Positions 46,034 through 54,396 of a DNA stretch of 64,000 nucleotides are shown here, piece after piece. Both the position numbers and the translations under genes were made by a program. Source of the stretch: Janthinobacterium sp. 67. Its GTDB lineage: Bacteria; Pseudomonadota; Gammaproteobacteria; Burkholderiales; Burkholderiaceae_D. How positions within the stretch are numbered: position 1 is the stretch's first letter; the number at the start of each line of letters is the position of its first letter. The DNA is taken from positions 620,001-684,000 of the forward strand of contig NZ_PGES01000001.1 of assembly GCF_002797895.1 (NCBI RefSeq). The letters are read 5' to 3'. Below the pieces are notes generated by a model, which did not search any database, was not told the origin of the DNA, and worked only from the letters and a program-made list of their open reading frames with translations.

Positions 46034-46901
46034 GTCTGCAATGCTTTATCTTGGCGCCTGATTTTTCAAGTTTTTTTCCTTGCGGGGCAAGCGACAGGCA
46101 AGGCAGGGCAGGGGACTAACAGGCGGGCGCAGGGCCAGGCAATGTGGCATTCCAGCTGACCGCGTGGGCCCCGGCCTAGGTGCCGGAAGCGACGGGGACT
46201 ATGCCTGCGGTGTGGCCCAGTAATTGCGGCATGAGTACGCTCGTACACGTGGATATGGCCATCATCGTGGTAATGGTGGCGCCGTACATCGTTTTCACGG
46301 CATGGCTGACGGCACGTTCGCATAGCCGCACGGCCAGGGAATTCATGGTCGACGGGCGCAGCCGGCCACCGTGGTCGGTATCCGGAGGTTGTCCGAATTC
46401 ATTGGAGATGCCACGCTCTGCGATGAAGACTTGGGCGCGCTGCACGCCTGCTTCTTGCATGGACAATATCGCGCCAGGCCTATCCTGGCCAAGCCAGGTC
46501 AAGACCATTTTGCTGATCGCGGCGCTGTCGCCGGAAGGTGATGTCGGTCAGCAGGAGTCGTATTCACACCATGGTGTCAAGGAAGGTCAATTTTCACCAG
46601 GGATGAGGAGATGAAGATGCATGAATTGCTGAGCTCGAATCGGCGATTGATGGTCAGCCAGAATCAACCCGCGTGGACGAGCTGCGATTTCACGGTCACG
46701 GTTGCAACTGGAATATTTCCCATGCAATTGGAATATGAGGACAATATGTTCAGGGAAAGCGTTGCGCGTATGAGCAGTTTATAGGGGGACATTGCATGCT
46801 GCTCCTTGCGCCGCAGTGTAGCGGCATGCACCGCCACGCTGCAAGTCCGATCACGGCCATGCAACGGCAATAATGCCGGGTTGCCAGCCTGGGCACGAAG
46901 C
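46034..46901. other. 870 bases without a convincing gene
   Basis: Reading frames up to about 145 codons exist on both strands (for example 46180-46614 plus and 46176-46508 minus) but they overlap each other, lack ribosome sites and contain no domain I recognise. The early part (46055-46099) has GCCTG and CAGGC arms around a small CTTGC/GCAAG hairpin that may end the glycosyltransferase transcript. The stretch may be the remains of a lost gene. Confidence 0.4.
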
Positions 46902-47435
46902 CTAAGCCATCTGCCCCAGGCTGACCAGCCGAGCCAGGGTCTCCTGCGCATTCATGCTCGTGGCCAGCTTGACGGCGTTCATGCCGCGGCTGTCCACGGC
47001 ATCGATGCGGGCGCCGTGTTGCAGCAGCAGGTCGAGGATGGCGAGGCGGTTGAACATGGCGGCCATCATCAAGGGGGTCTTGCCATCCGGGCTGGCGCCT
47101 TCCACATGCGCGCCGTGCTGGAGCAGCAGTTCGGCGATGTCCTGGTAACCCTTGTAGGCTACGCCGGCCAGCGGCGTCTGGCCCTGGTCGTTGGGGACGT
47201 TGGCGTCGGCGCCCGCTTCGAGCAGCAGGCGCGATGTTTCTACGTGGCCATGGTAGCTGGCCAGCATGATCAGGCTGTCGCCCTTTTCGTTGCGGAAATT
47301 GACCGGCACGCCCTGGGCAAGCATGGCGCCCAGCTGCTGCGTGTCGCCTTCGCGCACGAGGGCAAACAGGCCCTGGATGAATTCCAGGGTTTCGGCATCC
47401 ATCGCTGGCGGGAGTTTTCGTGCGTCGGTGTTCAT
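46902..47435 (-). CDS. Ankyrin-repeat protein
   Basis: The 177-residue protein consists of four to five ankyrin repeats after a short N-terminal helix. The repeats are clear from GDSLIMLASYHGHVETSRLL, GQTPLAGVAYKGYQDIAELL, GKTPLMMAAMFNRLAILDLL and GMNAVKLATSMNAQETLARL. There is no signal peptide, so it is probably a cytoplasmic protein-binding module; in proteobacteria such small ankyrin proteins often sit beside catalase genes, but no catalase is here. The start MNTDARKLPP at 47435 is chosen over an upstream in-frame ATG because the domain begins soon after. Confidence 0.88.
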   Translation of the reverse strand: MNTDARKLPPAMDAETLEFIQGLFALVREGDTQQLGAMLAQGVPVNFRNEKGDSLIMLASYHGHVETSRLLLEAGADANVPNDQGQTPLAGVAYKGYQDIAELLLQHGAHVEGASPDGKTPLMMAAMFNRLAILDLLLQHGARIDAVDSRGMNAVKLATSMNAQETLARLVSLGQMA

Positions 47436-47602
47436 CGTGTTCTTTCTGCGAAGGTTAAATGGATATTGCGGTATTGGCCGGGAAGTGTCAATTGTACGAG
47501 TCCCGCTCCTCGTGAGAGACAAATGCGGCGGGTGCTCTGCTTGTAAATTTCCTTTATTAAACTATATTGGAAAATGATGTGATTTTTATATCATGTCAGT
47601 TA

Positions 47603-47615
47603 TTCCGATTCGGAA
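47603..47615. promoter_or_regulatory. Palindrome upstream of the cupin gene
   Basis: TTCCGATTCGGAA is a 13-base perfect palindrome 39 bases before the cupin start, in an AT-rich 218-base gap between divergent genes. It has the form of an operator; no regulator gene is adjacent. Confidence 0.35.
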
Positions 47616-47653
47616 ATTGAATACTTCCAGAAAATCAAAAGGGGGGACGAGTC

Positions 47654-48022
47654 ATGAGTGCGATCTTAGAAAAGAAATCCATCGACAAGCCGGATGAAGT
47701 GCGCCCATTCAAGGATGGCGCCGGCCGGATGGCTGTCTTTACGCTAGGCGAACAGACGATGGGGCGCGGTGAATTTGAGCCTGGCTGGCGCTGGAGCCTG
47801 CATGTCAAACCGATTGTGGGAACCGATTCGTGCCAGGCAGCGCATACCGGCATGGTTCTCGAGGGGCGGATGGTGGTACGGATGAATGATGGCGCTGAAA
47901 TGGAATATGGACCGGGTGACGTCTTCTATATGCCGCCGGGGCACGATGCCTGGGTGGTTGGCAACCAGCGTTGTGTCCTGTTCGATGTCACTGGCGTCGC
48001 AAGGTATGCCAAACCGCAATAA
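47654..48022 (+). CDS. Small cupin-domain protein
   Basis: A single-domain cupin of 122 residues. Cupin motif 1 is represented by VKPIVGTDSCQAAHTGMVLEG and motif 2 by GPGDVFYMPPGHDAWVVG. The metal-binding pattern is incomplete compared with classical cupins (H and G-x-M-x-x-E-G are seen, but not the usual pair of adjacent His), so catalytic activity is uncertain. A strong AGGGGGGAC ribosome site precedes the ATG at 47654. Substrate and role are unknown. Confidence 0.8.
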   Translation: MSAILEKKSIDKPDEVRPFKDGAGRMAVFTLGEQTMGRGEFEPGWRWSLHVKPIVGTDSCQAAHTGMVLEGRMVVRMNDGAEMEYGPGDVFYMPPGHDAWVVGNQRCVLFDVTGVARYAKPQ

Positions 48023-48044
48023 GGGCGGCAACTGAAGACGCCGT

Positions 48045-49244
48045 TCACACGCCCGCCGCCAGCGCCTTCTGCCGCGAAGCCAATGCGGCGCCGATGAACA
48101 GGGCGATGGCCGACGCGATCAAGCCCCGCTCCAGTCCGGCGGGGCCGTCGGCGATCCAGCCGACCGCGATGGGGCCGGCGATCTGGCCCAGCGCGAATAC
48201 CGTCGTGTAGGCGCTGATGCCGGCCGTCCAGGATTGTTGCGGCAGGTTATGCCGCACGAGGGCCGTGGTCGACGCCACCACCGACAGGAACACGGCGCCG
48301 AACACGAGTCCTGAAAGGAACACGACGGGCGCAAAGCTCGTCAGCGCGGGCAGGACGGTGACCGTGCCCAGCACGCCGTTCAGGATCGCCAGCGATTCGC
48401 CGCCCTTGTAGCGGTCCAGCATGTGCGCCCAGATGCGCGACGACGCCACCACCGCCAACCCCAACAAGGTGTAGAACACGGTGATCAGGGTGGCGCTCAT
48501 CCCTTGCTGCTTGAGCAGAGCGATGACGAAGGTCATGTAGCCGATGTAGCCGACGCCAAACATGAAGTAGCCGGCCAGGCTGGGGGCAAAGTCGCGCCAG
48601 GCGAAGCGCCGCGGCGTGTCGAGAGCGCGCGGCGCTTCGCCGATTGCCTTGGCCGGCAGTGCCATGATGGCGGTGGCGAGCAGGCAGGCGAGTCCCAGTG
48701 CCAGCCACGGCCATTGCCAGGCGTGCGCGGCGCCATGGTCTTGCGCGGCGGCCAATGCGGCCGGCACCAGCAGGGCCGACAGCGCGATGCCGAAGCCCGT
48801 GCCGCCGTAGTACAGGCCGATGTAGAAGCCGGCGCGCTGGCTGTGCATGGAACCGAGCCGCGCCGCCAGCACGCCGCCGGCGATGAAAATGAAGGCGCTG
48901 GCGACGCCCGCGCATACGCGCTGCAGGAACAGGGTGGCCGTGTCGCTGACGAGGCCCGACATCAGCATGAAGATGCTGGCCAGCACGGAACCGATGATGA
49001 GCAAGCGCCACACGCCCAGGCGGCGCATCAGCGCCGGCGTGGCCAGGGCGCCTAGAAAATAGCCGAGCGCATTGAATGTGTTCATGGCCCCGGCCAGCAG
49101 GTAGGACCAGCCCAGGTCGGCACGCATGGGCGGCAGCAGCAAGCCATAGGAAAAGCGCGACAGGCCCAGGGCGACGGCGGCGCCCAGCGACAGGGCCAGC
49201 GCCGTGGCCAGCGGATGGGACGGGGAATGATCGTGTATCGGCAT
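48045..49244 (-). CDS. YbfB/YjiJ-family MFS transporter
   Basis: A 12-segment major facilitator protein of 399 residues. The N-terminal LGLSRFSYGLLLPPMRADLGW and the general layout match the YbfB/YjiJ family, whose substrates are largely unknown. The ATG at 49244 (MPIHDHSPSHPLA) is preferred to one 57 bases upstream because membrane segment 1 starts soon after; neither has a strong ribosome site. It is convergent with the cupin gene and divergent from the lipoprotein operon. Confidence 0.85.
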   Translation of the reverse strand: MPIHDHSPSHPLATALALSLGAAVALGLSRFSYGLLLPPMRADLGWSYLLAGAMNTFNALGYFLGALATPALMRRLGVWRLLIIGSVLASIFMLMSGLVSDTATLFLQRVCAGVASAFIFIAGGVLAARLGSMHSQRAGFYIGLYYGGTGFGIALSALLVPAALAAAQDHGAAHAWQWPWLALGLACLLATAIMALPAKAIGEAPRALDTPRRFAWRDFAPSLAGYFMFGVGYIGYMTFVIALLKQQGMSATLITVFYTLLGLAVVASSRIWAHMLDRYKGGESLAILNGVLGTVTVLPALTSFAPVVFLSGLVFGAVFLSVVASTTALVRHNLPQQSWTAGISAYTTVFALGQIAGPIAVGWIADGPAGLERGLIASAIALFIGAALASRQKALAAGV

Positions 49245-49418
49245 GGCCTGAGACCCATCCAGGTAGGGGATAGCGTGCGGTGGAAGTGGCGCGGACGACA
49301 CGCTTTTTTACTGCTAAGTTAATGAATCGGAACGGGGAAGTCAAGCAGGGTCGCGTCTGTATGTGGCGGACAACAATGCAATCTTCGCCATCGTTACTTT
49401 TGGAGAGAATTGTGAGAC

Positions 49419-49440
49419 TTGCAATCTCATATAATTGCAA
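49419..49440 (+). promoter_or_regulatory. Promoter with overlapping inverted repeat, CsgG operon
   Basis: A perfect -10 box TATAAT (49430-49435) is overlapped by an inverted repeat TTGCAAT-N8-ATTGCAA (49419-49440), 69 bases before the first lipoprotein gene. A repressor bound there would block RNA polymerase. No good -35 is seen at 17 bases. Confidence 0.45.
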
Positions 49441-49508
49441 TCAGGAAATTAACTTGCCAAAATTCAATTTTGCGGCTTATTCCTGATCCTCCATATCTAA
49501 AGGGCACT

Positions 49509-50183
49509 ATGAACAAGAATAAACCTGGCGCGTTGTTGATCGCAGCGCTGATTGGCGCGGCGTTGGCTGGCTGCGCTTCCGAATCGTCCCAAGCCCTGGC
49601 TGTTCCCACAGTCGCCAGCGCGGCCCGTCCTTACGTCGGTCCCCGCACCCTGATCGCTGTCGGCAAGTTCGACAACCGCTCCAACTTCATGCGCGGCATC
49701 TTTTCCGATGGCGTCGACCGCCTGGGCAGCCAGTCGAAAACGATTTTGATTGCGCACCTGCAGACGTCCAACCGTTTCAACGTCCTCGACCGCGACAACA
49801 TGGCCGAGCTCAAGCAGGAAGCCGACTTCAAGAAGCAAGGCCAGAACATCAAGGGCGCGGACTTTGTCGTCACGGGCGACGTGACCGAATTCGGCCGCAA
49901 GGAAGTGGGCGACAAGCAATTGTTCGGCATCATGGGCCGCGGCAAGACGCAAGTGGCGTATGCCAAGGTCACCTTGAACGTCGTCAATATCGCCACGTCC
50001 GAAGTCGTGTTCTCGGCCGGCGGCGCCGGCGAATACAGCCTGTCGAACCGTGAAGTGCTGGGTTTTGGCGGCACCGCCAGCTATGACGCCACCCTCAACG
50101 GCAAAGTCCTGGACCTGGCCATGCGCGAAGCGGTCGAGCGCCTGGTGGCTGGCGTCGAAGCGGGCGCATTGCGCAAACAATAA
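49509..50183 (+). CDS. CsgG-family lipoprotein
   Basis: The 224-residue precursor has a lipoprotein signal peptide with lipobox LAGC (Cys22) and a CsgG/TolB-N-like domain (about 45-210: RTLIAVGKFDNRSN, GADFVVTGDVTEF, AYAKVTLNVVNIATSEVVFS). Such proteins sit at the outer membrane, but curli genes are absent, so this is not the curli secretion pore. The ATG at 49509 is chosen because the signal peptide starts there. It is first of a three-lipoprotein operon, a trio conserved in many proteobacteria. Confidence 0.9.
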   Translation: MNKNKPGALLIAALIGAALAGCASESSQALAVPTVASAARPYVGPRTLIAVGKFDNRSNFMRGIFSDGVDRLGSQSKTILIAHLQTSNRFNVLDRDNMAELKQEADFKKQGQNIKGADFVVTGDVTEFGRKEVGDKQLFGIMGRGKTQVAYAKVTLNVVNIATSEVVFSAGGAGEYSLSNREVLGFGGTASYDATLNGKVLDLAMREAVERLVAGVEAGALRKQ

Positions 50184-50191
50184 GGTATCCC

Positions 50192-50560
50192 ATGAAAACA
50201 ATGATGAACAAGGGCGCGGCCCTGCTGGCCATGCTCGCCTGTGCCGCCCTGACCGGTTGCGCCACGCAATCGAAGACCCTGTACCAGTGGGAAGGCTACC
50301 AGCCGCAAGTGTATGAGTACCTGAAGGGTGAAAGCCCCGAGCAGCAGATGGCCGCCATGGAAAAAGACCTGCAAATGATCGCCGCGAAAGGCAATCATGC
50401 GCCGCCGGGCTTCCATGCCCACCTGGGCATGCTGTACTCGATCGCGGGCAAGCCGGAGCAGGTTGCCGCGCAATTCGAAGACGAGAAGAAACTCTTCCCG
50501 GAATCGACGCCGTACATGGACTTCCTGTTGGGTAAATTGAAGAAAGGCGAGAAATTATGA
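50192..50560 (+). CDS. DUF4810 lipoprotein
   Basis: A 122-residue precursor with lipobox LTGC (Cys23) and the DUF4810 pattern (LYQWEGYQPQVYEYLKG; GFHAHLGMLYSIAGKPEQV; PYMDFLLGKLKK). The domain looks helical and TPR-like. It lies 8 bases after the CsgG-type gene and overlaps the next gene by 4 bases (ATGA), so the three products are probably made together and may form a complex. Function unknown. Confidence 0.9.
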   Translation: MKTMMNKGAALLAMLACAALTGCATQSKTLYQWEGYQPQVYEYLKGESPEQQMAAMEKDLQMIAAKGNHAPPGFHAHLGMLYSIAGKPEQVAAQFEDEKKLFPESTPYMDFLLGKLKKGEKL

Positions 50561-51219
50561 TGTCGCGCATGTTGAAAATGGCCCTGTGCCTGGGTCCCGC
50601 CATCTTCATGGTCGGTTGCGCCACCAAGCAGGCGGCATACGATTACACCGCCTTCAAGGCAGCCAAGCCCCGCTCGATCGTGGTCTTGCCGCCGTTGAAC
50701 AATTCGCCGGAAGTCAATGCCGGCAACAGCGTCTACGCGCAAGTAACGTATCCGCTGGCCGAAGCGGGTTACTACGTGCTGCCGGTGGCCGTGGTCGGTG
50801 AAACCTTCAAGCAGAACGGCTTGACGAACGCCGCCGATATCCACGGCGTCGATGCCAAGAAGCTCAACGAGATCTTTGGCGCCGATGCGGGCCTGTACGT
50901 GACGATCTCCAAGTACGGCACGACGTACGCCGTGATCGACAGCGTGACGGTGGTGTCGGTCGATGCCAAGCTGGTCGACCTGAAGACGGGTACCTTGCTG
51001 TGGCAGGGCGCGGCCAGCGCATCGAGCAATGAAGGCAACAATAATAGCGGCGGCGGCCTGATCGGCGCCCTGGTGACGGCGGCCGTCAAGCAGATCATCA
51101 ATACCAGCACCGATGCCAGCCATCCGCTGGCTGGCACGGCGAATGCGCGGCTGCTGTCGGCTGGCGTGCCGAACGGCCTGCTGTATGGTCCCCGTTCGGA
51201 ACGCTACCTGGCGCAGTAA
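50557..51219 (+). CDS. DUF799 (GNA1162-like) lipoprotein
   Basis: A 220-residue precursor with lipobox MVGC (Cys21). The DUF799 domain resembles Neisseria GNA1162, a lipoprotein related in fold to TolB-N proteins (SIVVLPPLNNSPEVNAGNSV; TYPLAEAGYYVLPVAVV; KYGTTYAVIDSVTVVSVDAK). A low-complexity Asn/Gly segment (about 155-165) precedes the C-terminal helix. It is the last gene of the operon, coupled to the DUF4810 gene. Confidence 0.9.
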   Translation: MMSRMLKMALCLGPAIFMVGCATKQAAYDYTAFKAAKPRSIVVLPPLNNSPEVNAGNSVYAQVTYPLAEAGYYVLPVAVVGETFKQNGLTNAADIHGVDAKKLNEIFGADAGLYVTISKYGTTYAVIDSVTVVSVDAKLVDLKTGTLLWQGAASASSNEGNNNSGGGLIGALVTAAVKQIINTSTDASHPLAGTANARLLSAGVPNGLLYGPRSERYLAQ

Positions 51220-51243
51220 CTGTAATACCAGGCCCTGCACTGT

Positions 51244-52344
51244 TCAGGGCCTGTCGCCTGGCCGGCGCCGGCTCCAGAACGGCGCCGACGGCCAGCGCGT
51301 TTCCTGGCCGTAGCAGTAGGCCAGGTGGCGCTCGTATGCGGCGCCGATGGCCGCCAATTCCCCATTGTAGTGTTGACAGGCTTGCAGCTCTCCCTGCAGC
51401 GTGCGGTCGGCAGCCTCGGCCGCGGCCAGGCCCGTGTACAGGGCGTTGAAGATGCCTTGCGACGACAGTGGATCGAAGCTCAGGGCCGCGTCGCCGACGG
51501 CGAACCAGCCTGGGCCCGCACCGGCGTCCAGGCTGGCCGTATGGGCGGGCGTGGCCATGGCTTGTGTATCGGCCGCATAGCCTTGCCGCTCCAGCAATTC
51601 CCCCGTGGCGGGGAGCAGGCGCGCCGCCGCTTCCAGCCAGCCGGCGTCGCGCAAGGCGTCGTTGGCGAGCAAGTCCCCATCCGTATGCAGAGCCAGCACG
51701 CGGCGCTGGCCGGGCAGGGGCGCGCTGTACCACCAGCCGTCTTCGCAAGCTTCGATGTGGGCCAAGCCCCGCGCGGAGGGCGTGCGGTCAAGCCCGTATT
51801 GCCATACCGAGACCAGCCGGTCGCCGCGCTGGCGCCGTGCCCCGATTCCGCGGGCCAGCCGGGCGCTGCGTCCCGTGGCGTCGATGACGATGCGCGCGGC
51901 CGCGTCGCAGGGGCCATGCTGCGTCCGCAGCCGTACTTTCCAGCCGCCATCTTCCTGCGCGATGCCCGCGACTGTGGCCGAGGTCAGCAGGGCGGCGCCG
52001 CGCCGGCGCGCTTCGTCGCGCAGCCACCGGTCGAAGGTGCCGCGCGCCAAGTGCCAGCCGTGGCCATCGGGATCGCTGAGGAAGTGGTGTTGCGTCCAGG
52101 CACCGTTCCACCACGCACGGTTGCCGTGGTAGGGCGCATGGCCCTGGCGCAGGAAGGCGTCGAGCAAGCCCATGTCCCGCAGCAGGCGCGCGGCGGCCGG
52201 CGGCAGCGACTCGCCGATGCGCGCCAGCGGCGCGTCCAGCCGGTCGACCAGCAAGACCCGGTGCCGCCCCGCCAGGTTCAGCGCGGCCGTGGCGCCGGCC
52301 GGACCGGCGCCGACGATGAGCACGTCGGCCTGCAGCACGGTCAC
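51244..52344 (-). CDS. LodB-like FAD-dependent oxidoreductase
   Basis: A flavoprotein of 366 residues needed, in characterised systems, to form the cysteine-tryptophylquinone cofactor of its LodA-type partner. The N-terminal Rossmann motif is VLIVGAGPAGATAALNLAG; a second FAD motif GPGWFAVGDAALSFDPLSSQG is near residue 285. It resembles tryptophan halogenase-like and geranylgeranyl reductase-like monooxygenases. Its start overlaps the stop of the lodA-like gene by 4 bases (ATGA), so the pair is translationally coupled, which strongly supports the assignment. Confidence 0.85.
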   Translation of the reverse strand: MTVLQADVLIVGAGPAGATAALNLAGRHRVLLVDRLDAPLARIGESLPPAAARLLRDMGLLDAFLRQGHAPYHGNRAWWNGAWTQHHFLSDPDGHGWHLARGTFDRWLRDEARRRGAALLTSATVAGIAQEDGGWKVRLRTQHGPCDAAARIVIDATGRSARLARGIGARRQRGDRLVSVWQYGLDRTPSARGLAHIEACEDGWWYSAPLPGQRRVLALHTDGDLLANDALRDAGWLEAAARLLPATGELLERQGYAADTQAMATPAHTASLDAGAGPGWFAVGDAALSFDPLSSQGIFNALYTGLAAAEAADRTLQGELQACQHYNGELAAIGAAYERHLAYCYGQETRWPSAPFWSRRRPGDRP

Positions 52345-54206
52345 AGGCGGTGCCGCTGCAGATGGCGCGCTTTTTCCGTGCCCTCCAGGTCGACGTCGAC
52401 GAACTCGTCCGGTATGGCCGCCGCCGCGCGCAGCTGGTGCTTGCCGGCTACCGGCGGCGGCAGGTTTTCCACCTGCAGGAAGGCGGGGAAGCCGGCCACG
52501 TCCGTGGGGCCGGGGCGCACCTCGACCACGCCCACCTGCGCCAGGTCGGCGATCATGTTGTTGATCTGCTCTTCATAGCTGATGTTGCCCAGCGGGCGTA
52601 TCCACGCGGCGCGCCGGGCAAAGGCGGCCAGGCGGTCATCGATGGGCACTTCGCGGTTCATCACCGCGTCGTAGGCCAGCTTGCTCATCACCTGGTTGGG
52701 CACGCGCGCGGGCCAGAACGTGGGCACGTAGGGATCGTAGTCGGACTGGTAGCCGGAGCGGCAGCTGGCCGTGTCCGTCTGCCATGGCACGGCCATCCAG
52801 CGCGTCACGCCGCCGGCGATCTGCGCCGAGCAGGGGCTGCCGATATTGTCCGGCGTCAGGACGGCGCCGTAGTCGGGCTCCACCCAGCCCGGCGGCCGGT
52901 GCGCCAGGCGGAAAGGCGCGCTGTACATGCTGGCCTGGCGCATGGGCCAGGTCATTTCGCAGCCGGGGTGGAAGGCATCGGCCAGGCAGAATTCCATGGC
53001 CGCGCGCAGCAGGGTGTCCGGTTGCTGGGCCACGTCCACGTCGGCCAGGCTTTGCGGCGGCACCTTGCCGGGCGCATAGTCGTCCGTGAACTTGCCGTCC
53101 GCCCATTGCTTGAGGAAGCGCAATTGCAGATTGCTCAGCGTGCAGTTCTGGCGCGGCGTGTCTGCCGGCGGGATGGCCATCGCGTCGCCATACAGCCACG
53201 GCCATGGCGATGGCGCCCAGGCGTCGCGCTCGAACTGGCGGAACTGGTTATAGATGACGTTGCGCCACTCCCTGCGGCTTGCCGACGGGCTGGCCAGGCG
53301 GGCCATCCACTCGTCGCGGCTGAACGGCGTGCTGCCGTCCCAGCCGAAGGCGGCAGCGAAGCCCGCATTGACCCATTGCAGATTGGACAGGCGCTCGAAT
53401 ATGGGGCGGATATCGTCCTGGAACGAGGGAATGGCAGGTGCTGCAAGTTTCCCTTCCGAAACAAACAAGTCGCGCATCAAGTCCCACATGGTGCGCACCG
53501 ATTTTTGCTGCGGCGCGTAGTCGGGTGGTGCGACGACCACCCAGGCCATGTCGACGGGCAGGGCCTTGCCCTGGTAGTGCACGGTGGCGCAGACGGGGCC
53601 GTCGGCCGTGTCGTCGTACCAGCCTTCGTTGTTGGCAAAGGTGATGGCGCGCGCGCCATTCCAGGATGCCGACTTGCCATGGCCGCCCAGCACGATCAGC
53701 CGTCCCATGGTATCCGTGCGCAATTCGCCCAGGTAGACGGGCGTGCCCAGGAAGCTGCCGCTGTCGAAGGTCACGGCCGGCTGTTCCTTGCCGTTGATCT
53801 TGCGCTCGCCCGGCGTGATCGACAATTGCGCGCGGTCGGTGACGGCCATGTTGCGCAGGAACGAGGGCTGGGTGACGTGCGCCTCGGGAATATCGAGCGC
53901 GATCTGGAACTGGTACCACGCCGCCTTGGTGTTGGCCAGGGTGACGGACCATTCGATGTCGGCATTGCTGGCGTTCAATTCGGCCACTGCCACGCCGGCC
54001 GCATTCAGTCCATAGAGGCGAAAGATCGCCGCCTGGCGCTTGATGGCCCCGGACGCATCGCGGTAGTAGCCGGCAGGCCGCGCCGCCGGTTCCGGCACCT
54101 CCGGTCCCAGAAAGTATTCGTGGGGGCTGTTGCCCACGCGGGCAATGCCGATGGGCGGATAGATCGCCGCCTTGACGATGACGGTATCTTGGGAGGAACT
54201 GGACAT
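52341..54206 (-). CDS. LodA-like cysteine tryptophylquinone amino-acid oxidase
   Basis: A 621-residue quinoprotein of the LodA/GoxA family. Known members oxidise free amino acids (lysine or glycine) and release hydrogen peroxide that kills competitors. Family landmarks are the N-terminal IYPPIGIARVGNSPHEYF, Cys416 in HPGCEMTWPMR and Trp475 in MAVPWQTDTASC, the likely cofactor pair with spacing close to LodA's. No signal peptide is seen, as in LodA. The ATG at 54206 has GGAAAGG before it; an open frame of 37 codons upstream is not needed. Substrate is unknown. A two-component system is divergently transcribed 191 bases away. Confidence 0.85.
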   Translation of the reverse strand: MSSSSQDTVIVKAAIYPPIGIARVGNSPHEYFLGPEVPEPAARPAGYYRDASGAIKRQAAIFRLYGLNAAGVAVAELNASNADIEWSVTLANTKAAWYQFQIALDIPEAHVTQPSFLRNMAVTDRAQLSITPGERKINGKEQPAVTFDSGSFLGTPVYLGELRTDTMGRLIVLGGHGKSASWNGARAITFANNEGWYDDTADGPVCATVHYQGKALPVDMAWVVVAPPDYAPQQKSVRTMWDLMRDLFVSEGKLAAPAIPSFQDDIRPIFERLSNLQWVNAGFAAAFGWDGSTPFSRDEWMARLASPSASRREWRNVIYNQFRQFERDAWAPSPWPWLYGDAMAIPPADTPRQNCTLSNLQLRFLKQWADGKFTDDYAPGKVPPQSLADVDVAQQPDTLLRAAMEFCLADAFHPGCEMTWPMRQASMYSAPFRLAHRPPGWVEPDYGAVLTPDNIGSPCSAQIAGGVTRWMAVPWQTDTASCRSGYQSDYDPYVPTFWPARVPNQVMSKLAYDAVMNREVPIDDRLAAFARRAAWIRPLGNISYEEQINNMIADLAQVGVVEVRPGPTDVAGFPAFLQVENLPPPVAGKHQLRAAAAIPDEFVDVDLEGTEKARHLQRHRL

Positions 54207-54396
54207 GGCGCGCCTTTCCAGATGCATGAAGGGAAGGAAAATATACCGCATAAAAAATGCGCCAAATGCGCACATAGTCACCGCATCGTGAATTCGTGCG
54301 CGTCGCGACGGACACATGCTGTCGCTGCGGTGCGCCCGGCGAGCTTCTTCCAGCCACGTTAAGATAGCGGTATTTTCAAGATAAACAGGGGCCCGG

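Noticed and set aside
46055..46099. Possible fourth copy of the structured element (GCCTG ... CAGGC)
   Set aside because: Only five bases of the terminal arm match, and the GCGCAG block is missing; more likely an ordinary terminator-like hairpin.
46180..46614. 144-codon plus-strand frame, opposed by a 110-codon minus-strand frame
   Set aside because: Neither gives a recognisable protein, and they overlap each other almost entirely. A decayed gene remains possible, but I cannot say on which strand.
49419..49508. Longer N-terminus of the CsgG-family lipoprotein
   Set aside because: It would bury the lipoprotein signal peptide, which begins at 49509, and it covers the probable promoter.
54207..54317. 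Longer N-terminus of the LodA-like protein
   Set aside because: The extra 37 codons do not resemble the family, and the ATG at 54206 has a good ribosome site.
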